Assembly (NCBI GenBank): GCA_015075175.1
Contig: JABTUV010000001.1
Coordinates: 868,001 to 932,000 of the forward strand
Source: a bacterium
GTDB lineage: Bacteria > Hinthialibacterota > Hinthialibacteria > H5-UNCL2
Direction: 5' to 3'
Length of the DNA stretch: 64,000 bases
The notes beneath the pieces were generated by a model. That model did no database searches, had not been told where the DNA came from, and was given only the letters and a program-made list of their open reading frames with translations. This document shows positions 36,930 to 49,974 of the stretch, piece after piece; position 1 is the stretch's first letter, and every line of letters starts with the position of its first letter. The position numbers were made by a program, and so were the translations under genes.

Positions 36930-37853
36930 TGCATCTCGCGGGCCAGGGGATGGGCGGCGATTTTTTCGGTGATCTCGAGGGCCAGCGCCAGCGCCGCGCG
37001 CGCCTCCGGACCGCCCACGATGGGCCGCCGCCCGCTGCGGCAGCACTCGATAAAGTCCGACAGCTCCGCCAGCAGCGCATTGTGGCCCTCCGCGTGATGC
37101 ACGGCGTGCCGGATCGAAGGCTGGCCGTTGTCGCCCGAGACTTTTCATAGACCGACGCTCGCCGCGCAGCAGTCCAGGCTGAGATAAGCATCCTTTGAAA
37201 CACGCGAATCTTGCGCATCTTGCGGTCGGAGACGCGCGACACGGTGACGTTGGCGACGCAGCCGGATTCAAACACCAGGCGCGCGTTGGCGATGTCCTCA
37301 TGGTCGGTGATGACCGGCACGCCCACGGCGTCGATGGAGGCGACGGGGGACTTGACCAGTGTGAGGATGAGGTCGAGATCGTGGATCATCAGGTCGAGCA
37401 CGACGCCGACGTCCTGCACCTGCGCGGCCAGGGGGCCGAGGCGGTGCGACTCGACGAAGCGCGGCTGCACCAGAAACCGGTCCAGCGCCAGCATGGCGGC
37501 GTTGAAGCGCTCGACGTGGCCCACTTGCAGCGTCACCCCTGCCTGCTCCGCCAATCGACAGAGCTCCGCCGCCTCCTCCGCCGTGTGGGCGATGGGTTTC
37601 TCGATGAAAGTATGTTTACCTGCCAGAAGCGCCGTGCGCGCGATCTCGTAATGCGTTAGCGTAGGCGTGACCACGCTGACCGCGTCCACCTGGTCCAGGA
37701 TGTCGTGATAATCCGTGCACCAAGCGACGTTCTCCTGGCGGGCGATGGTCTGCGCGCGCCCGCCAGAATGTCCACAGCGGCCACCAGCCGCGCCTGGGGG
37801 CAATGGCCAAGCAGCCGCGCGTGGTGGCGTCCCAGGTTGCCTATGCCGATCAC
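36926..37853 (-). CDS. Gfo/Idh/MocA-family NAD(P)-dependent oxidoreductase, frameshifted here
   Basis: Sugar-nucleotide or cyclitol dehydrogenase family. The N-terminus reads IGIGNLGRHHARLLGHCPQA, then VAAVDI (Rossmann motif). After a frameshift near ~37760 it continues with ENVAWCTDYHDILDQVDAVS, the family signature EKPIAHTAEEA, GHVERFNAA and DLMIHDLDLILTL. A second frameshift near 37190 moves the C-terminus (HAVHHAEGHNALLAELSDFI) to another frame ending at the TGA over 36926-36928. Corrected length is about 309 residues, normal for the family. It sits upstream of two glycosyltransferases, so modification of a nucleotide sugar is likely but inferred. The start (GTG 37853 or a nearby codon) is uncertain. 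Confidence 0.8.
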
Positions 37854-37979
37854 GGCGATGCGGGTGGGAGGAGGCAGTCAGGAATCAAACGTAACACGGA
37901 GAGGACGCGGCAGGGCCAGGCGGGGCGCAAGCCCCTGGGTCCCATATTCCCGTAGGTCTTATCCGGCCCCGCAAACCCC

Positions 37980-40516
37980 TCAACCGCCCTTGTCAAGGGG
38001 GGGGAGAGCGGGTTCGCGCAGGACGGAGGCGACGACATGGGCCAACTCGGCGACCTTGTAGGGTTTCTGCACGAATCCCCGCATTCCCTCCAGGAGGACT
38101 TCCTGCACCCGGCTGTCCAAGCCGTAGCCGGTCGAGAGAATGGCCTTGACCGCGGGATTGACCGCGCAGAGCGCACGATAGCAGTCGCGGCCGCCCATTT
38201 GGGGCATGACCAGATCGATGACCACCAGATCGACCTGGTCGGGATGCGCCGGTAAAACTCGACCGCCTCGCGGCCGCCGCACACGGGGGTTACGTCGTAA
38301 CCGAGTGAGCGCAGCATGTCCGCGCCGACCTTGCGCACGACTTCATCGTCGTCCACGAGCAGGATGCGGCCGCTGCCGCGGCGAGGGGCGTCGCCGGCGG
38401 GCGTGACGGGAGCCTCGCGCGGCTTCTCCAGCAGCGGCAGGTAGACCTTGAACACGCTGCCCCGGCCGACTTCGCTGTACACCCGAATGGCGCCGCCGTG
38501 ATTGCGCACGATTCCGTAAACCATCGCCAGCCCCATGCCCGTGCCCTTGCCCTGCTCCTTGGTAGTAAAAAACGGCTCGAAGATGCGGTCCTGGATTTCG
38601 CGTGGGATGCCCACGCCCGTGTCGCCCACGCATACGACGAGGTAGGGCCCCGGCTCGACGCCCAGATAGCGACGGCAGAAATCCTCATCCAGCCGGGCGA
38701 CGTGGGTCTCCAGCGAGAGTTCGCCGCCCTCAGGCATGGCGTCGCGGGCGTTGACGGCCAGGTTGAGGATGGCCTGCTCCAACTGGTTGGGGTCGCCCTG
38801 GACCAAGGAAATATCCGCGGAAAGGCGCTGAATGATGGCGATGTTCTTGTCCAGCGTGCGGCCCAGGAGATTGACGACCTCGCGGACGACCTCGTGCAAG
38901 TCCACGGGGACGGACATGTACTTGCCGCGGCGGGCGAAGCCCAAGAGCTGGCGGGTCAGTTCGGCGGCGCGCTCGCCGGCCTTCTCGATGGTCTTGGCGG
39001 CCTCGAAGGCCAGCGTGTCGGGCTGCGCCTCCGGCGATACGTTGGCGTAACCCAGGATGCCGGTCAGAAGGTTGTTGAAGTCGTGGGCGATGCCGCCCGC
39101 CAACTGGCCGATGGCCTCCATCTTCTGCGAGTGCAACAGCTGCGCCTCCAGCCGCTTGCGCTCGGTGATGTCGCGGCCCACGGCAAGCACCGAAACGATG
39201 CGGCCGTCGGCATCGCGCTCGGGGATGACCTTGCACTCGAACTCGACGGAGCCTTGCGGGCCGGCCAGCTCGAACTGGGTCTCCATCGACCCGCCGCCGG
39301 CGAACGCCTGCGCCACGTGGCGCTCCCAGAACTCCGCCAGAGGTTCGGGAAAGCCCAGTTGCCGGTGGGTGCGGCCCAGAAACTCCCCGGGCGCGCGGTC
39401 GGTGTAGCGGGTGATGGAGCGGCTGACGAAGAGATGACGCGCCGCCTCGTCAAAGCGCATGACTACGTCGGGGGAATTGTCGGTGAGGGTGCGGTACTTC
39501 TGTTCACTCTCGCGCAGGGCGCGTTCGGCGTTCCGGCGGGCGAGCGCGCCGGCGAGAATCTCCCCCACCATCTTCAAGAGCGCGATGTCCGCCTGCGGCC
39601 AGGTCAGTTCACGCGACAGGCTGCTGAAGCCCAAAAGTCCCACCAGTTGGCCGCGTTCCACCAGCGGCACGACCGCGGCGGAGCGCACGCCGTGACTCTC
39701 CAGGAGGGCGCGCTCGGCGGCCGCCTCCGGCGGCAACTCCACCACCCGCGGGATGCGCAGGCACTGCAGCTCCCGCAGTTGCCCCATGGCCCACGGAAAG
39801 CCGTCGGCGGGCAGGTCCTGCATGTCCGCCTTCCACGATCGGACGCCCGCCGCGCACGCCTCGTGCGTGTTGCTGAGGCGCCTGCCGTCGGGCGAGACCA
39901 GGAAGACGTAGCTCCGGTCCACGCCTACGAACTCCAGGAGGCCGGAGAGCGCCCGGTCGATCTCGCGGTCCACTTGGCCGGGCGAGAGCGCGATGAAACG
40001 CGAGGAAATCCAGGCGACCATGCGCTCCATCGCCAGGCGGTGGCGGAGAGCCTTGTCCGCGCTCCACCGCCGGCTGATGTTGCGCGCGAAGATGCAGGCG
40101 TACTCGTCGCCGTTGAACTCCAGGCTGTTGACCGTGGCTTCGACGGGAAAGACATCGCCGTTGCGCCGGCGATGCTGGGACTCGTGGATGACCACGCCCG
40201 CGCTCCTGACTTCGTTCCAGAATCGCTCCCATGTCTCGGTTGTGAAGTTCGCGTCGATGTCCAGGTAGGAGCGGTCGGCCAACTCCTGGGGACTGTAGCC
40301 CAGGAAGCGGCAGGCCTCGCGATTGGCGAAGGCGATGGAGCCGTCCGCGCGCACCCAGAAGATGCCCAGGCGGGCGTTGGCGACCGTAGCCTCGGCGACC
40401 GACAGCGCGGACGGGCCGGCGTCGCCCTCGGTTGTGACGGTCCCGCTCCCCACGCACGAAACATGCGAGGGATCGACCATCCAAGCGGCTGCACGACGGC
40501 GACTCACAGACTGCAT
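37980..40516 (-). CDS. PAS-GAF-PAS hybrid histidine kinase with receiver domain, one frameshift
   Basis: About 845 residues, cytosolic, no membrane helices. Order: PAS (~30-140, [20 protein letters not shown]), GAF (~165-320, [20 protein letters not shown]), PAS (~340-460, ending VGRDITERK), DHp with [18 protein letters not shown], HATPase ([37 protein letters not shown]) and receiver ([18 protein letters not shown]). Near 38250 the frame shifts by one base and the receiver continues as [21 protein letters not shown] and FVQKPYKV, ending at 37980. The GAF-PAS arrangement implies sensing of a soluble or redox signal. ATG 40516 is the best start. No cognate output gene is adjacent. Confidence 0.88.
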
Positions 40517-40640
40517 GCCCTGGGCTCCCGGTCTGCGTGCAAAAACGTATCCATGAACATCTGAAACAGGCGATAGGGCGGATATACGTCCTCGCTGGAT
40601 AGATATAGCGCGATTTGGGGGAAGTGCAAGTTGGAGGATG

Positions 40641-40741
40641 GGATGAATGGGACCTATGAGGCCCATGGGACGGGTTGTGCGAGGGCGCCGTGTCTCATGG
40701 GTCCCATAGGTCTCATGGGTCCCGTTCGTCCCATCTCTCCT
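40641..40741. repeat. GGGACCTATGGGACCCATAGG-type repeat
   Basis: Alternating units such as GGGACCTATGAGGCCCATGGGAC and CTCATGGGTCCCATAGGTCTC overlap as direct and inverted copies between the hybrid kinase and the next gene. Related short copies lie at ~32632-32655, ~37930-37965 and 48336-48372. Confidence 0.65.
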
Positions 40742-41427
40742 ATCGGTCTACGTCGTACCACATGCCGCAGTTGCGGGGGTTTTTTGCGACGCGGTCGCAG
40801 CCCAGGGCGAAGAGGAGGCCCTTGAAGAGGTCTGACCAGCGCAGGGGATAGTCCAGTTTGCGGGCGGAGGTAAGCAGCGGATGGCGGGTGAGGATGACGA
40901 ACCGGCGGCCGGTTCGGCGCCCCAGGGCCTTCATGCGCCGGGTGAAGTCGAGTTCCTCGCCCGCGTAAAACGAGTCGTCGAAGCCGCCGATGGCGTCAAA
41001 GTCGGCTTTTCGGCAGAAGATGTAGCCGCCGGCGGCCAGCGACTTGCGGGTGCTGAGCCAATTCCAGAGGGCGACCGCGCGGCGCGCGCGGGGATGGTCG
41101 GACTGGACCGCCACCAGGCTGCCTCCCGCGACCACGTGGGGGTCCTCTAGGGCGAGCAGAGTCTCGGCCAGGAGGCCGGGGGAGACCTGCGAGTCGGCGT
41201 CGGTGAAAATGAGCCACTCGCCGCAGGCGGCGCGGGCGCCGGTGTTGCGGACGGCGGCGATATTGCGCCGCGGCTCGCGCACCACTCGCGCGCCGCGCTG
41301 CGCCGCCAATTCCGCCGTCTCGTCCGTACTGGCGTTGTCGCAGACGACGACTTCGCTCACCTCCCGCCATCCCGCCGCCGCCAAAGCGCCCTCGACCGCC
41401 TCCAACGCCGCCGGCAAGAGCAGCCGC

Positions 41428-42849
<1,422 letters not shown>

Positions 42850-42857
<8 letters not shown>

Positions 42858-44060
42858 CGCGCGCCTCCGAAGTCTTCTCGGGAATCAGGATGCCCTCGCG
42901 CTCGACGACCGGCAGCGTGACGCGCACCGACGTGCCCGCCCCCGGCCGGCTCTCGATCTCGACCTCTCCACGATGCTCCTCGATCACGTTGCGCACCATG
43001 AAGAGTCCCAGTCCCGTCCCCCTGGCCTTGGTCGTGAAATAGGGTTCAAACACCTTGTCCAGCGCCTCGGGAGGGATGCCCTCGCCGGTGTCGTCGAAGC
43101 AGAGCGTGACGTGGTCCTCGCCCTGTTCCAGGCGGATGGCCAGCTCGCCGCCCGCGGGCATGGCCTCCAGGGCGTTGCGGATGAGATTGATGAAGGCGCG
43201 GCGTAGTTTCTCCTCGTCGCCCGCCACGTCGGGCCAGTCGTAGGGAGAAAAGACGTCGACCCGCACGCCCGCGGCGACGATCTCGGGCTCCAAGAGGCGC
43301 AGCGCCGACTGGACGACCTCAAAGAGGCTGATGCGCACCAGCCGCGCCCGCTCCGGTCGCACCGCCGACAGGAAGTTCTCCAGCACTTGGTTGAGGCGGG
43401 TCACTTCCTCCTTGAGGACGTGTAGGTTGTCGTGGTAGCCCAGCGACACGCCCTGACGCTTGAGTTCGCGTTCCAACAGCTGGATGTGGATGCCCAGCGA
43501 GTTGAGCGGGTTCCTGATCTCGTGCGCCATGGTCGCCGAGAGGTTGGCCAGCGTCTCCAGGCGTTCGCTGCGGCGGCGCGTTGCCTCGTTCTCCTTCAGG
43601 TCGGTGATGTCGGTGAAGAGCAAGAGGGTCCCGCTGAAGCGGTTCTCTTCATCTTCCAGCGGCAAGACGCTCACCTGCAAGTGCATCTGCCGCAGAGGCG
43701 TGTCGAGCACCACGTAGCGGTTGACGACCTTCAGGCGTTGCTCGCCGGCCTGCCGAAAGGCTTCGCGCAGTTCATCGGCGGACAGGAGGTCGGCTAGGCT
43801 GGCCCCAGCATCTCGGCCCGGGTCACGCCTAGAATGCGGGCGGCGGCGGGGTTGGCGTAGACGACCCGCCCCTGCGAGTCAGTCGCCACCAGGCCCTCCA
43901 GCATGGTGTTAAGAGCAGCTCGAGGAGGTCCCGCTCGGATGCCACTTCCCGCAGGACATCTTCCATCACCTCCCGCCCCACGCGGCTGGAGTGGCCGATT
44001 AACTTATTGATAAATTGACCCGGACATCCTAAAGGCACCTTTCAGTGTGTCAAACAGCAT
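42850..44060 (-). CDS. NtrB-like PAS histidine kinase, frameshifted in the N-terminal part
   Basis: About 400 residues. The PAS domain is readable across frames: SERDLLELLL, then LVATDSQGRVVYANPAAARI, then RYVVLDTPLRQMHLQVSVL. The DHp contains MAHEIRNPLNSLGIHIQ with the phospho-His, and the ATPase part has NLIRNALEAMPAGGEL, DDTGEGIPP and TGLGLFMVRNVIE. Indels lie near 43800 and 43910, and perhaps at ~44005, where MLFDTLKGAFRMSGSIYQ may join FINKLIGHSSRVGREVMED. If so ATG 44060 is the start; otherwise GTG 44038. It lacks membrane helices. The response regulator follows with an 8-bp overlap. Confidence 0.87.
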
Positions 44061-44160
44061 ATTCCGGAGTCCGCGTTCGAAAGAAGGTTTGGTATGCCGT
44101 TTGGCTGGCTTTTGGGTGCAGAAGAAACCATGCAGGATGGCTGCGCTGCGAGACGTCGCC

Positions 44161-44335
44161 GTTTGTGGGGCCGTGGCGCCGGCATCTTGCCGGCTTGCGT
44201 GGGTGGCGTCCCGCCCCACGCTTCGCTTCTCTGCGTGGCAGCAGAAGCGTGTGGGCAAGATGCCCACACGCGAGCCGGCAAGATGCCGGCGCTACGTCTT
44301 TTGCGCCAGCCGGCAGGATGGATGCCGGCGCTACC
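44161..44335. repeat. Palindromic repeats CCGGCATCTTGCCGG / GTGTGGGCAAGATGCCCACAC
   Basis: Three copies of the GCCGGCA-TCTTGCCGGC type (two inverted relative to each other) plus a 21-bp hairpin GTGTGGGCAAGATGCCCACAC lie between the NtrB-like kinase and the large secreted protein. Same family as 8305-8352. The 44061-44356 gap holds nothing else. Confidence 0.75.
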
Positions 44336-44356
44336 GGCCGTGAAGAGTCGCGGCGG

Positions 44357-47300
44357 TCAATTCCTGGACGGCCAGCTCTCGACGAAAAACAACACGTCCG
44401 CCTGATCGATCACGCCGTTGCCGTCCCAGTCCAGCTGCAGCTCCTTGGGAGCGGCCTCTCGCGGCCGCATCCAGTACTCGGCCAGGATAAAGAGGTCCAG
44501 CGAGTTGATCCAGAAATCGCGGTTCACGTCGCTGGGCGGCGGTGTGTTGGTAGGCGTGTGGGTCCGCGTGGGCGTGCCCGTCGGGGTGGGCGTGCCCGTG
44601 GGCGTACCCGTGTTGGTCGGAGTACCCGTGGGACTCGGCGTGGGCGTCGCCTGCGGAGTACCCGCCGCGTCCTCCGTGAACGCATACAGCCGTCCGTCGT
44701 AAGCGCCGAAGAACAACGCGTTGCCGGCCACCAACGGCGTGGAGAGAATCGGAACCCCAATCTCCAGCTTCCACAACTCCGCGCCCGTCGCCAGGTCCAG
44801 GCAATAAAACCAGCCGTCCGAGCTGCCGAAGTAGACCTTGTCGCCGGCAATCGTCGGCGACGACAAAAGGCCCCGCCAATCGCGCCGATAGGGCGAAATC
44901 TGAAAGATCGCCGTTTCCGAGCGATGCGTCCAGAGATTTTGGCCGGTAAGGAGATTGATGCCGTGCATGAAACCGTCCGCCGAACCGGCGACCACGACGT
45001 TGTCCTTGACGGCGGGGGTGGTCGAGGTCCACAGGCTGCCGGATAGGCTGCTCATGGAAGTGCTCCATTGCACGGCGCCGCTGGCCAGGTCGTAGCAATA
45101 CAGCCGGGAGGCCAGGCCGGAGAAGAGCAGGCGCGTTCCCGCGATGGTGGGACTGCTGTGCATGCCGTTGTCGGCGGCGTGCGACCAGACGGCGGCCCCG
45201 TTGGCCTTGGTGCGCACCAGGAGGTCGTTGCCGCTGTTCCACATGCCGCCCATGGCCAGATAGTCGCCGGAGACGGCGGGAGAGCCGTAGCTGGAAATCC
45301 AGTCGGACCCTCCCAGCGCGACCGCCCAGCCCGCCTGCCCGGTTCCCACCACCAGGCGCGCGAACTGCCGCAACGTGCCCACGTAGAAGAAACCGCCTTC
45401 CGCCGCGGGCGCGCAGAAATTGTAGCGCCCCAAATTGTCGATCAGGTTGTACTGCCAAGCGATGCTCCCATCGCTGGCGTTGACGCCGAAGACCGCGCCG
45501 CCGACCTCGGGGATGCAGATGATGCCGTTGGCGTAAGCCGGCGTGTGGTTGATGGCCTGCGCCGTGTCGCGCCGCCACAGGATGGTTCCATCGGCGGGAT
45601 CGACCGCGATGAGGCCGTTCTTCGCCCACGTGTGGCGCGCCTTCAGCGCCAGAAAGAGCCTGCCTTCCGCCAGGATGGGCGAGGAGAAATCCAGATCGCC
45701 CCCCGTGTCCAGGCTCCAGACCAGTCGCATGGGCGTGGACAACGTGACGGTCGTGCTGCCCACGTGCGTGGGACCGCCCATGAACATGGGCCATTCGCCG
45801 GCCGGTTGCGGAACCGCCGGTATCTTCACGTCCAGGTTGAACGTTGCCTGCCTGCTCCAGGTTCGTCCCGCCGCGTCCAGGACGGTGATAAAGATGGTGG
45901 AATTGCCGAGATAGTTGCCGGCAGATTGGAAGCGGCCGGTCCAGCTCCACGGCGACTCCTGCACCAGCTGGCCGGACGCAACGGTCGTGCCGAAGTTTTC
46001 CACCCGCCAGGACACCTGCGTCGCCTTATGGATGAATCGTAGATGTTGACCACGATGGGAAAATCGTGCTGGTTGGCCAGCCCGCCCGGGGGCGGCGAAA
46101 CGATGGTGATCTTCTGGTTGATGCGGCCGTAGCGCCACTCCTTGGCATAGCTCCCGTCCGCCCCAAGCCAGACCAACTGAAACCCCGCCGGGCTGCAATC
46201 GATGCCCCCCATGACCGCGGTGGGACTGTTGACGCTCGTGGTGGTCGCGCTTTGCACGGCCTTCTCCGTATGCCAGTGGCCGGTGTAGACGCTATGGACG
46301 TTCCAGCCGTCCAGCTGCGCCAGTTCCGCCGCGGTCGGTGGATAGTGCTGAAAAAAGACGATGGGACGACCGCCCGCCAGCATCGCCAGGTCCTGTTGCA
46401 GCCAGGCGTCCTGCCGAGCGGACGTGTTGATCACGTTGCGCACCACGAAGTGGATGCCGCCGTGGTCGAACGAGTAGTAATCCGGCCCGAAGTACGCCCG
46501 ATAGTTGGCGACCGGGTTGGCGCCGCCCTGCACGTCGTGATTGCCCACGACGTTAAAGAAAGGCACGTTGGCCGCCAAGACGCCCGGCAGGTAGTTCTGA
46601 TACTCGCTGTTGTTGGCGCCGTTGTTGACCAGGTCGCCGGTAGACACCACGAAGTCCACCGGCGGTTGCATGGCGTAGATGTCCTGAAAGGCCGCCAACT
46701 GGAGGGCGCGGTCGGTCGTGTTGGCGGTGTGGACGTCGGTGACTTGGGCGAAATAGACCTGGGTCGCGGGCAGGGGCGTTTGCGCCGGCCAGAGGCCGAA
46801 ATTGAAGCGCGTGGCGGCCGTGTCGGTCGCGCGCGGGAACTGGTAAAAGGTCGTCGCCGACTTGACCACGTCCGCCGGCTGACTGACGTACACGAAGGGA
46901 GGATTCTGCCCCACGTTGGGGAGATAATACTCGCCGGTGGCGTCCGTGAGGACCACGTCCACGCCGTCGGAGACGCCCACGCCGGCCCGCCCCGGCTCGC
47001 CCGCATCCTGTATCCCGTCTCGATCGTAATCCATGAAGACCGTGCCCCGGATGGGATAGGCGTAGGCGCCGGAAGGCGTGATCTGAATGGGCGGAGCGAC
47101 GCCGTCCTCGACCATCTGCGCGTAATTCAAAGCGTTGCGGAAGAGCTTGATGGCGCCCGCCTGAGAGGCCGCGTTTCCCCCTTGAAAGGCTTTGTCCAGC
47201 GCCATGGCGTAGAACAACGCGCGCCCGCCGCCCCAGCCGAACTCCACCAGCGTCTGCGAGTTGCCGATGGTATCCGGCGCCAAAACGACCGCGCCCTGCG

Positions 47301-47833
47301 TGTACGACGTGAAGGACTCCCAGGAGGTGTTGAGGCGCCCTGGCGGACGGAACACGCCAATCCTGAAGGTCCGTGCCGAGAACCACCTCGGAGTGGTGGA
47401 CCAGCACGTGCGTCGCCTGCAGGATGTGAACCGTGGGTTGTCCGGGTCCCCGCGGTGCGCGCGCGGCGGTTCCAGCCAGGTCTCGTCCTTCAGGTCCTGA
47501 TCGGCCTGGCAGAACACGATCACGACCCCATTGCTGACGAACGAGCGCAGGGTACCGGCCGCCGCCGCGTAGGTCGCCTTCTTCTGCGCGCTGTTGGTCG
47601 CGAACGGGCCGAAGATCAAGCAGTCGATATTGAGAAGTCCGGCACGGTTCCGCTCTGAACTGCGCGCTGAAGTCGGTATGCTGGCCCTCGGAGGTGAGCA
47701 TGGCGCCGAGGCCCAGCATGTTGGCGTAATTGATCCTGGTGTTCCACGATCCGATTCTGATGGGGCCGCGGATGCGCTGGCAAGGAAGGCCAAGCTACCA
47801 GCGCGAGGAGGAGCGGTAAACGGTCCCGCGCAT
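44357..47833 (-). CDS. Large secreted multidomain protein: phosphoesterase, PQQ-type propeller and dockerin, several frameshifts
   Basis: About 1,150 residues once frames are joined. The start near 47833 (AGGAAGA-ATG) gives a hydrophobic signal region (LLLALVA). Next comes a glutamine-amidotransferase-like region (NIDCLIFGPFATN, VIVFCQADQDLKDETW, GWGGGRALFYAMALDKAF). A small beta domain with SdrD/MetallophosN character follows (RGTVFMDYDRDGIQDAGEPG), then a calcineurin-type phosphoesterase (VTDVHT, STGDLVNNG, NVVGNHDV, FFQHYPP, YTGHWHTE). A seven- or eight-bladed PQQ-like propeller with repeated TGxxLW/GSxxIAW blades comes next, then a Thr/Pro linker (TPTGTPTRTHTPT). The dockerin-like end has DVNRDFWINSLDLFILAEYW and DWDGNGVIDQADVLFFVESW. 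Frame breaks lie near 46030, 47380, 47500 and 47640. Substrate unknown; extracellular location is clear. Confidence 0.8.
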
Positions 47834-47865
47834 TCTTCCTCGCGTCTCCTGATTGTTAGCCCACG

Positions 47866-48263
47866 TTAACAAAGAATGCGCAGCGTCGCAAGGGGCAACG
47901 GCAGGGCGCGCAGGGCGCGCGACCACGGGCGACCGCGCGGCCCTCCGCTCGCAGAGGTCGTCCACGAAGAGAATGATGCGATCCAGACGCGTGAAGTTGA
48001 GCAGCGTGCGCGTGGCAGTGCCGCGGACGCACCACCACGAACTCGAACTTCTTGGCTCTCGATTCCCCGTAATTGGAGATCAAGAGCCCGATGCCGGAGG
48101 AGTCGATGCATTCCACCTGCGACAGGTCCAGCACGACGCGGTTCTTGCAAGGGTCCAGGCAGGGTTGAATCTGCATCTTCGCCTTGTCGACCACGTCCCG
48201 CTGCAGCGAGCCGGAGACGGTCAGAAGGCAGGTGCGTTCGTCGCTGTCGATTCTCAAATCCAT
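47866..48263 (-). CDS. STAS-domain anti-sigma factor antagonist-like protein, frameshifted
   Basis: SpoIIAA-type fold: LRIDSDERTCLLTVSGSLQR, NRVVLDLSQVECIDSSGIGL (the Ser in DSSGIG is the usual phosphorylation site), then LISNYGESRAKKFEFVVVRP. One missing base near 48025 shifts the frame; RTLLNFTRLDRIILFVDD continues the family pattern in the next frame. The exact C-terminus is uncertain. Start ATG 48263 (MDLRIDSDERT). It lies just upstream of the large secreted protein and may be co-transcribed. No partner kinase or sigma factor is adjacent. Confidence 0.78.
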
Positions 48264-48372
48264 GGTCGTCGCCGGGGCGTTGAGATAGGGTAAAATAACC
48301 CTGCGCCTGCCGGTTGGCAATAGTTTTATCGTGGACCGATTCGTCCCATGAGTCCCATAGGTCTCATGCGTC

Positions 48373-49974
48373 CTAGCCCGCCTGGTACATGCATCCTTCC
48401 ACGAAAATCTCGAAGAACTCGGGGATCGTCTCCAATTCGACGTGCTCGATGCGCGTCACCAGTTGTTCCAGTTCGGCCCGGCGGGCGCGGCTGACCAGCG
48501 CCTGGGTCGCGCCCGAGAGCGAGGCGTTGCCCAGCTTCCTGACCCGCTGCAAGGGCAGCGTGGGGATGAGGCCGATTTTCATGGCGTTTGCCACATTGAT
48601 GTAATTGGCGAACCCCCCCGCCAGGTAGTACACGGACAGTTGCTCGGGCGAAATGCCGTAGCGGTTGAGCAGAATGCGCTGGCCGGTGTAATTGGCGGCC
48701 TTGGCCTGGGCCAGCTCGCTGATGTCGTTGGCCAGGATGCGGATGTCGCGCTCGGGCACGACGAGGAAGTCCTGCGCGTCGCCCGCCAGGCGGCCCAGCA
48801 CGTCCATGCGCCCGCTTGCGAGCAGCTCGGCCAACAGGTCGATGATGCCCGAGCCGCAGATGCCCTCGGGCTCGACGCCGCCGATCACTTGGTAATGCGC
48901 GCGGCCGTTGTCGAGCCGGATGGTCTCAATCGCGCCCTCCAAGCCCGGCATGCCGCAAGTGATGCCTCCACCCTCAAAAGCCGGGCCGGCGGGACACGAC
49001 GCGCACAGGATGCGCCGGCGGTTGCCCAGCACCACTTCGGTGTTGGTTCCGATGTCCAGCATCATGCCGATCTCGTCGCGCGTGTGCAGATTGGCTACCA
49101 GGAGACACGCCGCCGTGTCGGCCCCCACGTGGCAGCCGATCAGGGGAAGCCCGTAAATCCGTCCTTTCGGATTGATGCGCAGTTTCAATTGCTTGCTGAC
49201 GGCGGACAGTGACGTGGAGGCGCGCTTTTTCTCGCGGTATTCTTTTTCCACCATGGACATGTACGGCCTCACGCCGATGGATTGCACCGGAAGATTAAAG
49301 AACAGGTCGCGCATGGTGGCGTTGCCTGCAACGACGACCTCAAAAATCCTCCGGCGGTCGCAGGGCAGCTCGCGCAGCGCGTTGTTCAGGTAGGCGATGA
49401 TGATCTTGTGGAGTTCACCCTGGTTGTCGCGGTCGTAGCGGATGCGATGGATGACGTCGCTGCCGCCGAAGGCCTGCGGGTTCTCCATCGAGTAGGTCGC
49501 CGCGATGTCGCCGGTCTCCAGGTCGACCAGGTTCATGGCGACGGTGGTCGTGCCCACGTCGACGGCGAGACCGTAGACCGGTTGGCCGTCGTCGGCGCAC
49601 AGGACTTCGTCGCCGTACACGATATTACCGCCGGAGCGTCGAACCATGGGATCGAGGGGAACCTCGACGTGCTCGCCGTGGGTGCAAATCTGAGGCCGGC
49701 CGCGACGCAGAGTATGCAGGACGACGGGTTCGTCGGCGTGAAGGAGGCGGCACTGGCAGGCCAAGCGGTAGCCGCCGCGCAGAAACCGCTCCTCCGCGGT
49801 CGGCGGCGAGAGCGCCGCGGCCCCCGCTTTCACCTCCACGATGCACTCGTGGCAACTGCCCACGCGACCGCAGGAGGTGGGAATCTTCACCCCCAGGATG
49901 TCCGCGTGATCGAAGATGGTCTTGCCTTCCGCGATGGGAAGGCCTTTTCCGTCCAGTGTCAACGTGGCCGTCAT
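48373..49974 (-). CDS. RACo-like protein: 2Fe-2S ferredoxin domain fused to ASKHA ATPase (DUF4445)
   Basis: 533 residues. N-terminal ferredoxin domain (~1-95) with 2Fe-2S ligands SCGRVGSCHEC and a later ACQC. A linker follows, then the actin-like ASKHA domain: YGLAVDVGTTTVAMNLVDL, VVVAGNATMRDLFF, GCHVGADTAACLL, MMLDIGTNTEVVLG, CPAGPAFEGGGI, GICGSGIIDLLAE and YYLAGGFANYINV. Characterised relatives reductively reactivate corrinoid proteins of methyltransferase systems using ATP. No corrinoid protein or methyltransferase gene is nearby, though a B12-dependent enzyme (nrdJ) lies 5 kb away. ATG 49974 is the first start giving the ferredoxin domain. Confidence 0.9.
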   Translation of the reverse strand: MTATLTLDGKGLPIAEGKTIFDHADILGVKIPTSCGRVGSCHECIVEVKAGAAALSPPTAEERFLRGGYRLACQCRLLHADEPVVLHTLRRGRPQICTHGEHVEVPLDPMVRRSGGNIVYGDEVLCADDGQPVYGLAVDVGTTTVAMNLVDLETGDIAATYSMENPQAFGGSDVIHRIRYDRDNQGELHKIIIAYLNNALRELPCDRRRIFEVVVAGNATMRDLFFNLPVQSIGVRPYMSMVEKEYREKKRASTSLSAVSKQLKLRINPKGRIYGLPLIGCHVGADTAACLLVANLHTRDEIGMMLDIGTNTEVVLGNRRRILCASCPAGPAFEGGGITCGMPGLEGAIETIRLDNGRAHYQVIGGVEPEGICGSGIIDLLAELLASGRMDVLGRLAGDAQDFLVVPERDIRILANDISELAQAKAANYTGQRILLNRYGISPEQLSVYYLAGGFANYINVANAMKIGLIPTLPLQRVRKLGNASLSGATQALVSRARRAELEQLVTRIEHVELETIPEFFEIFVEGCMYQAG

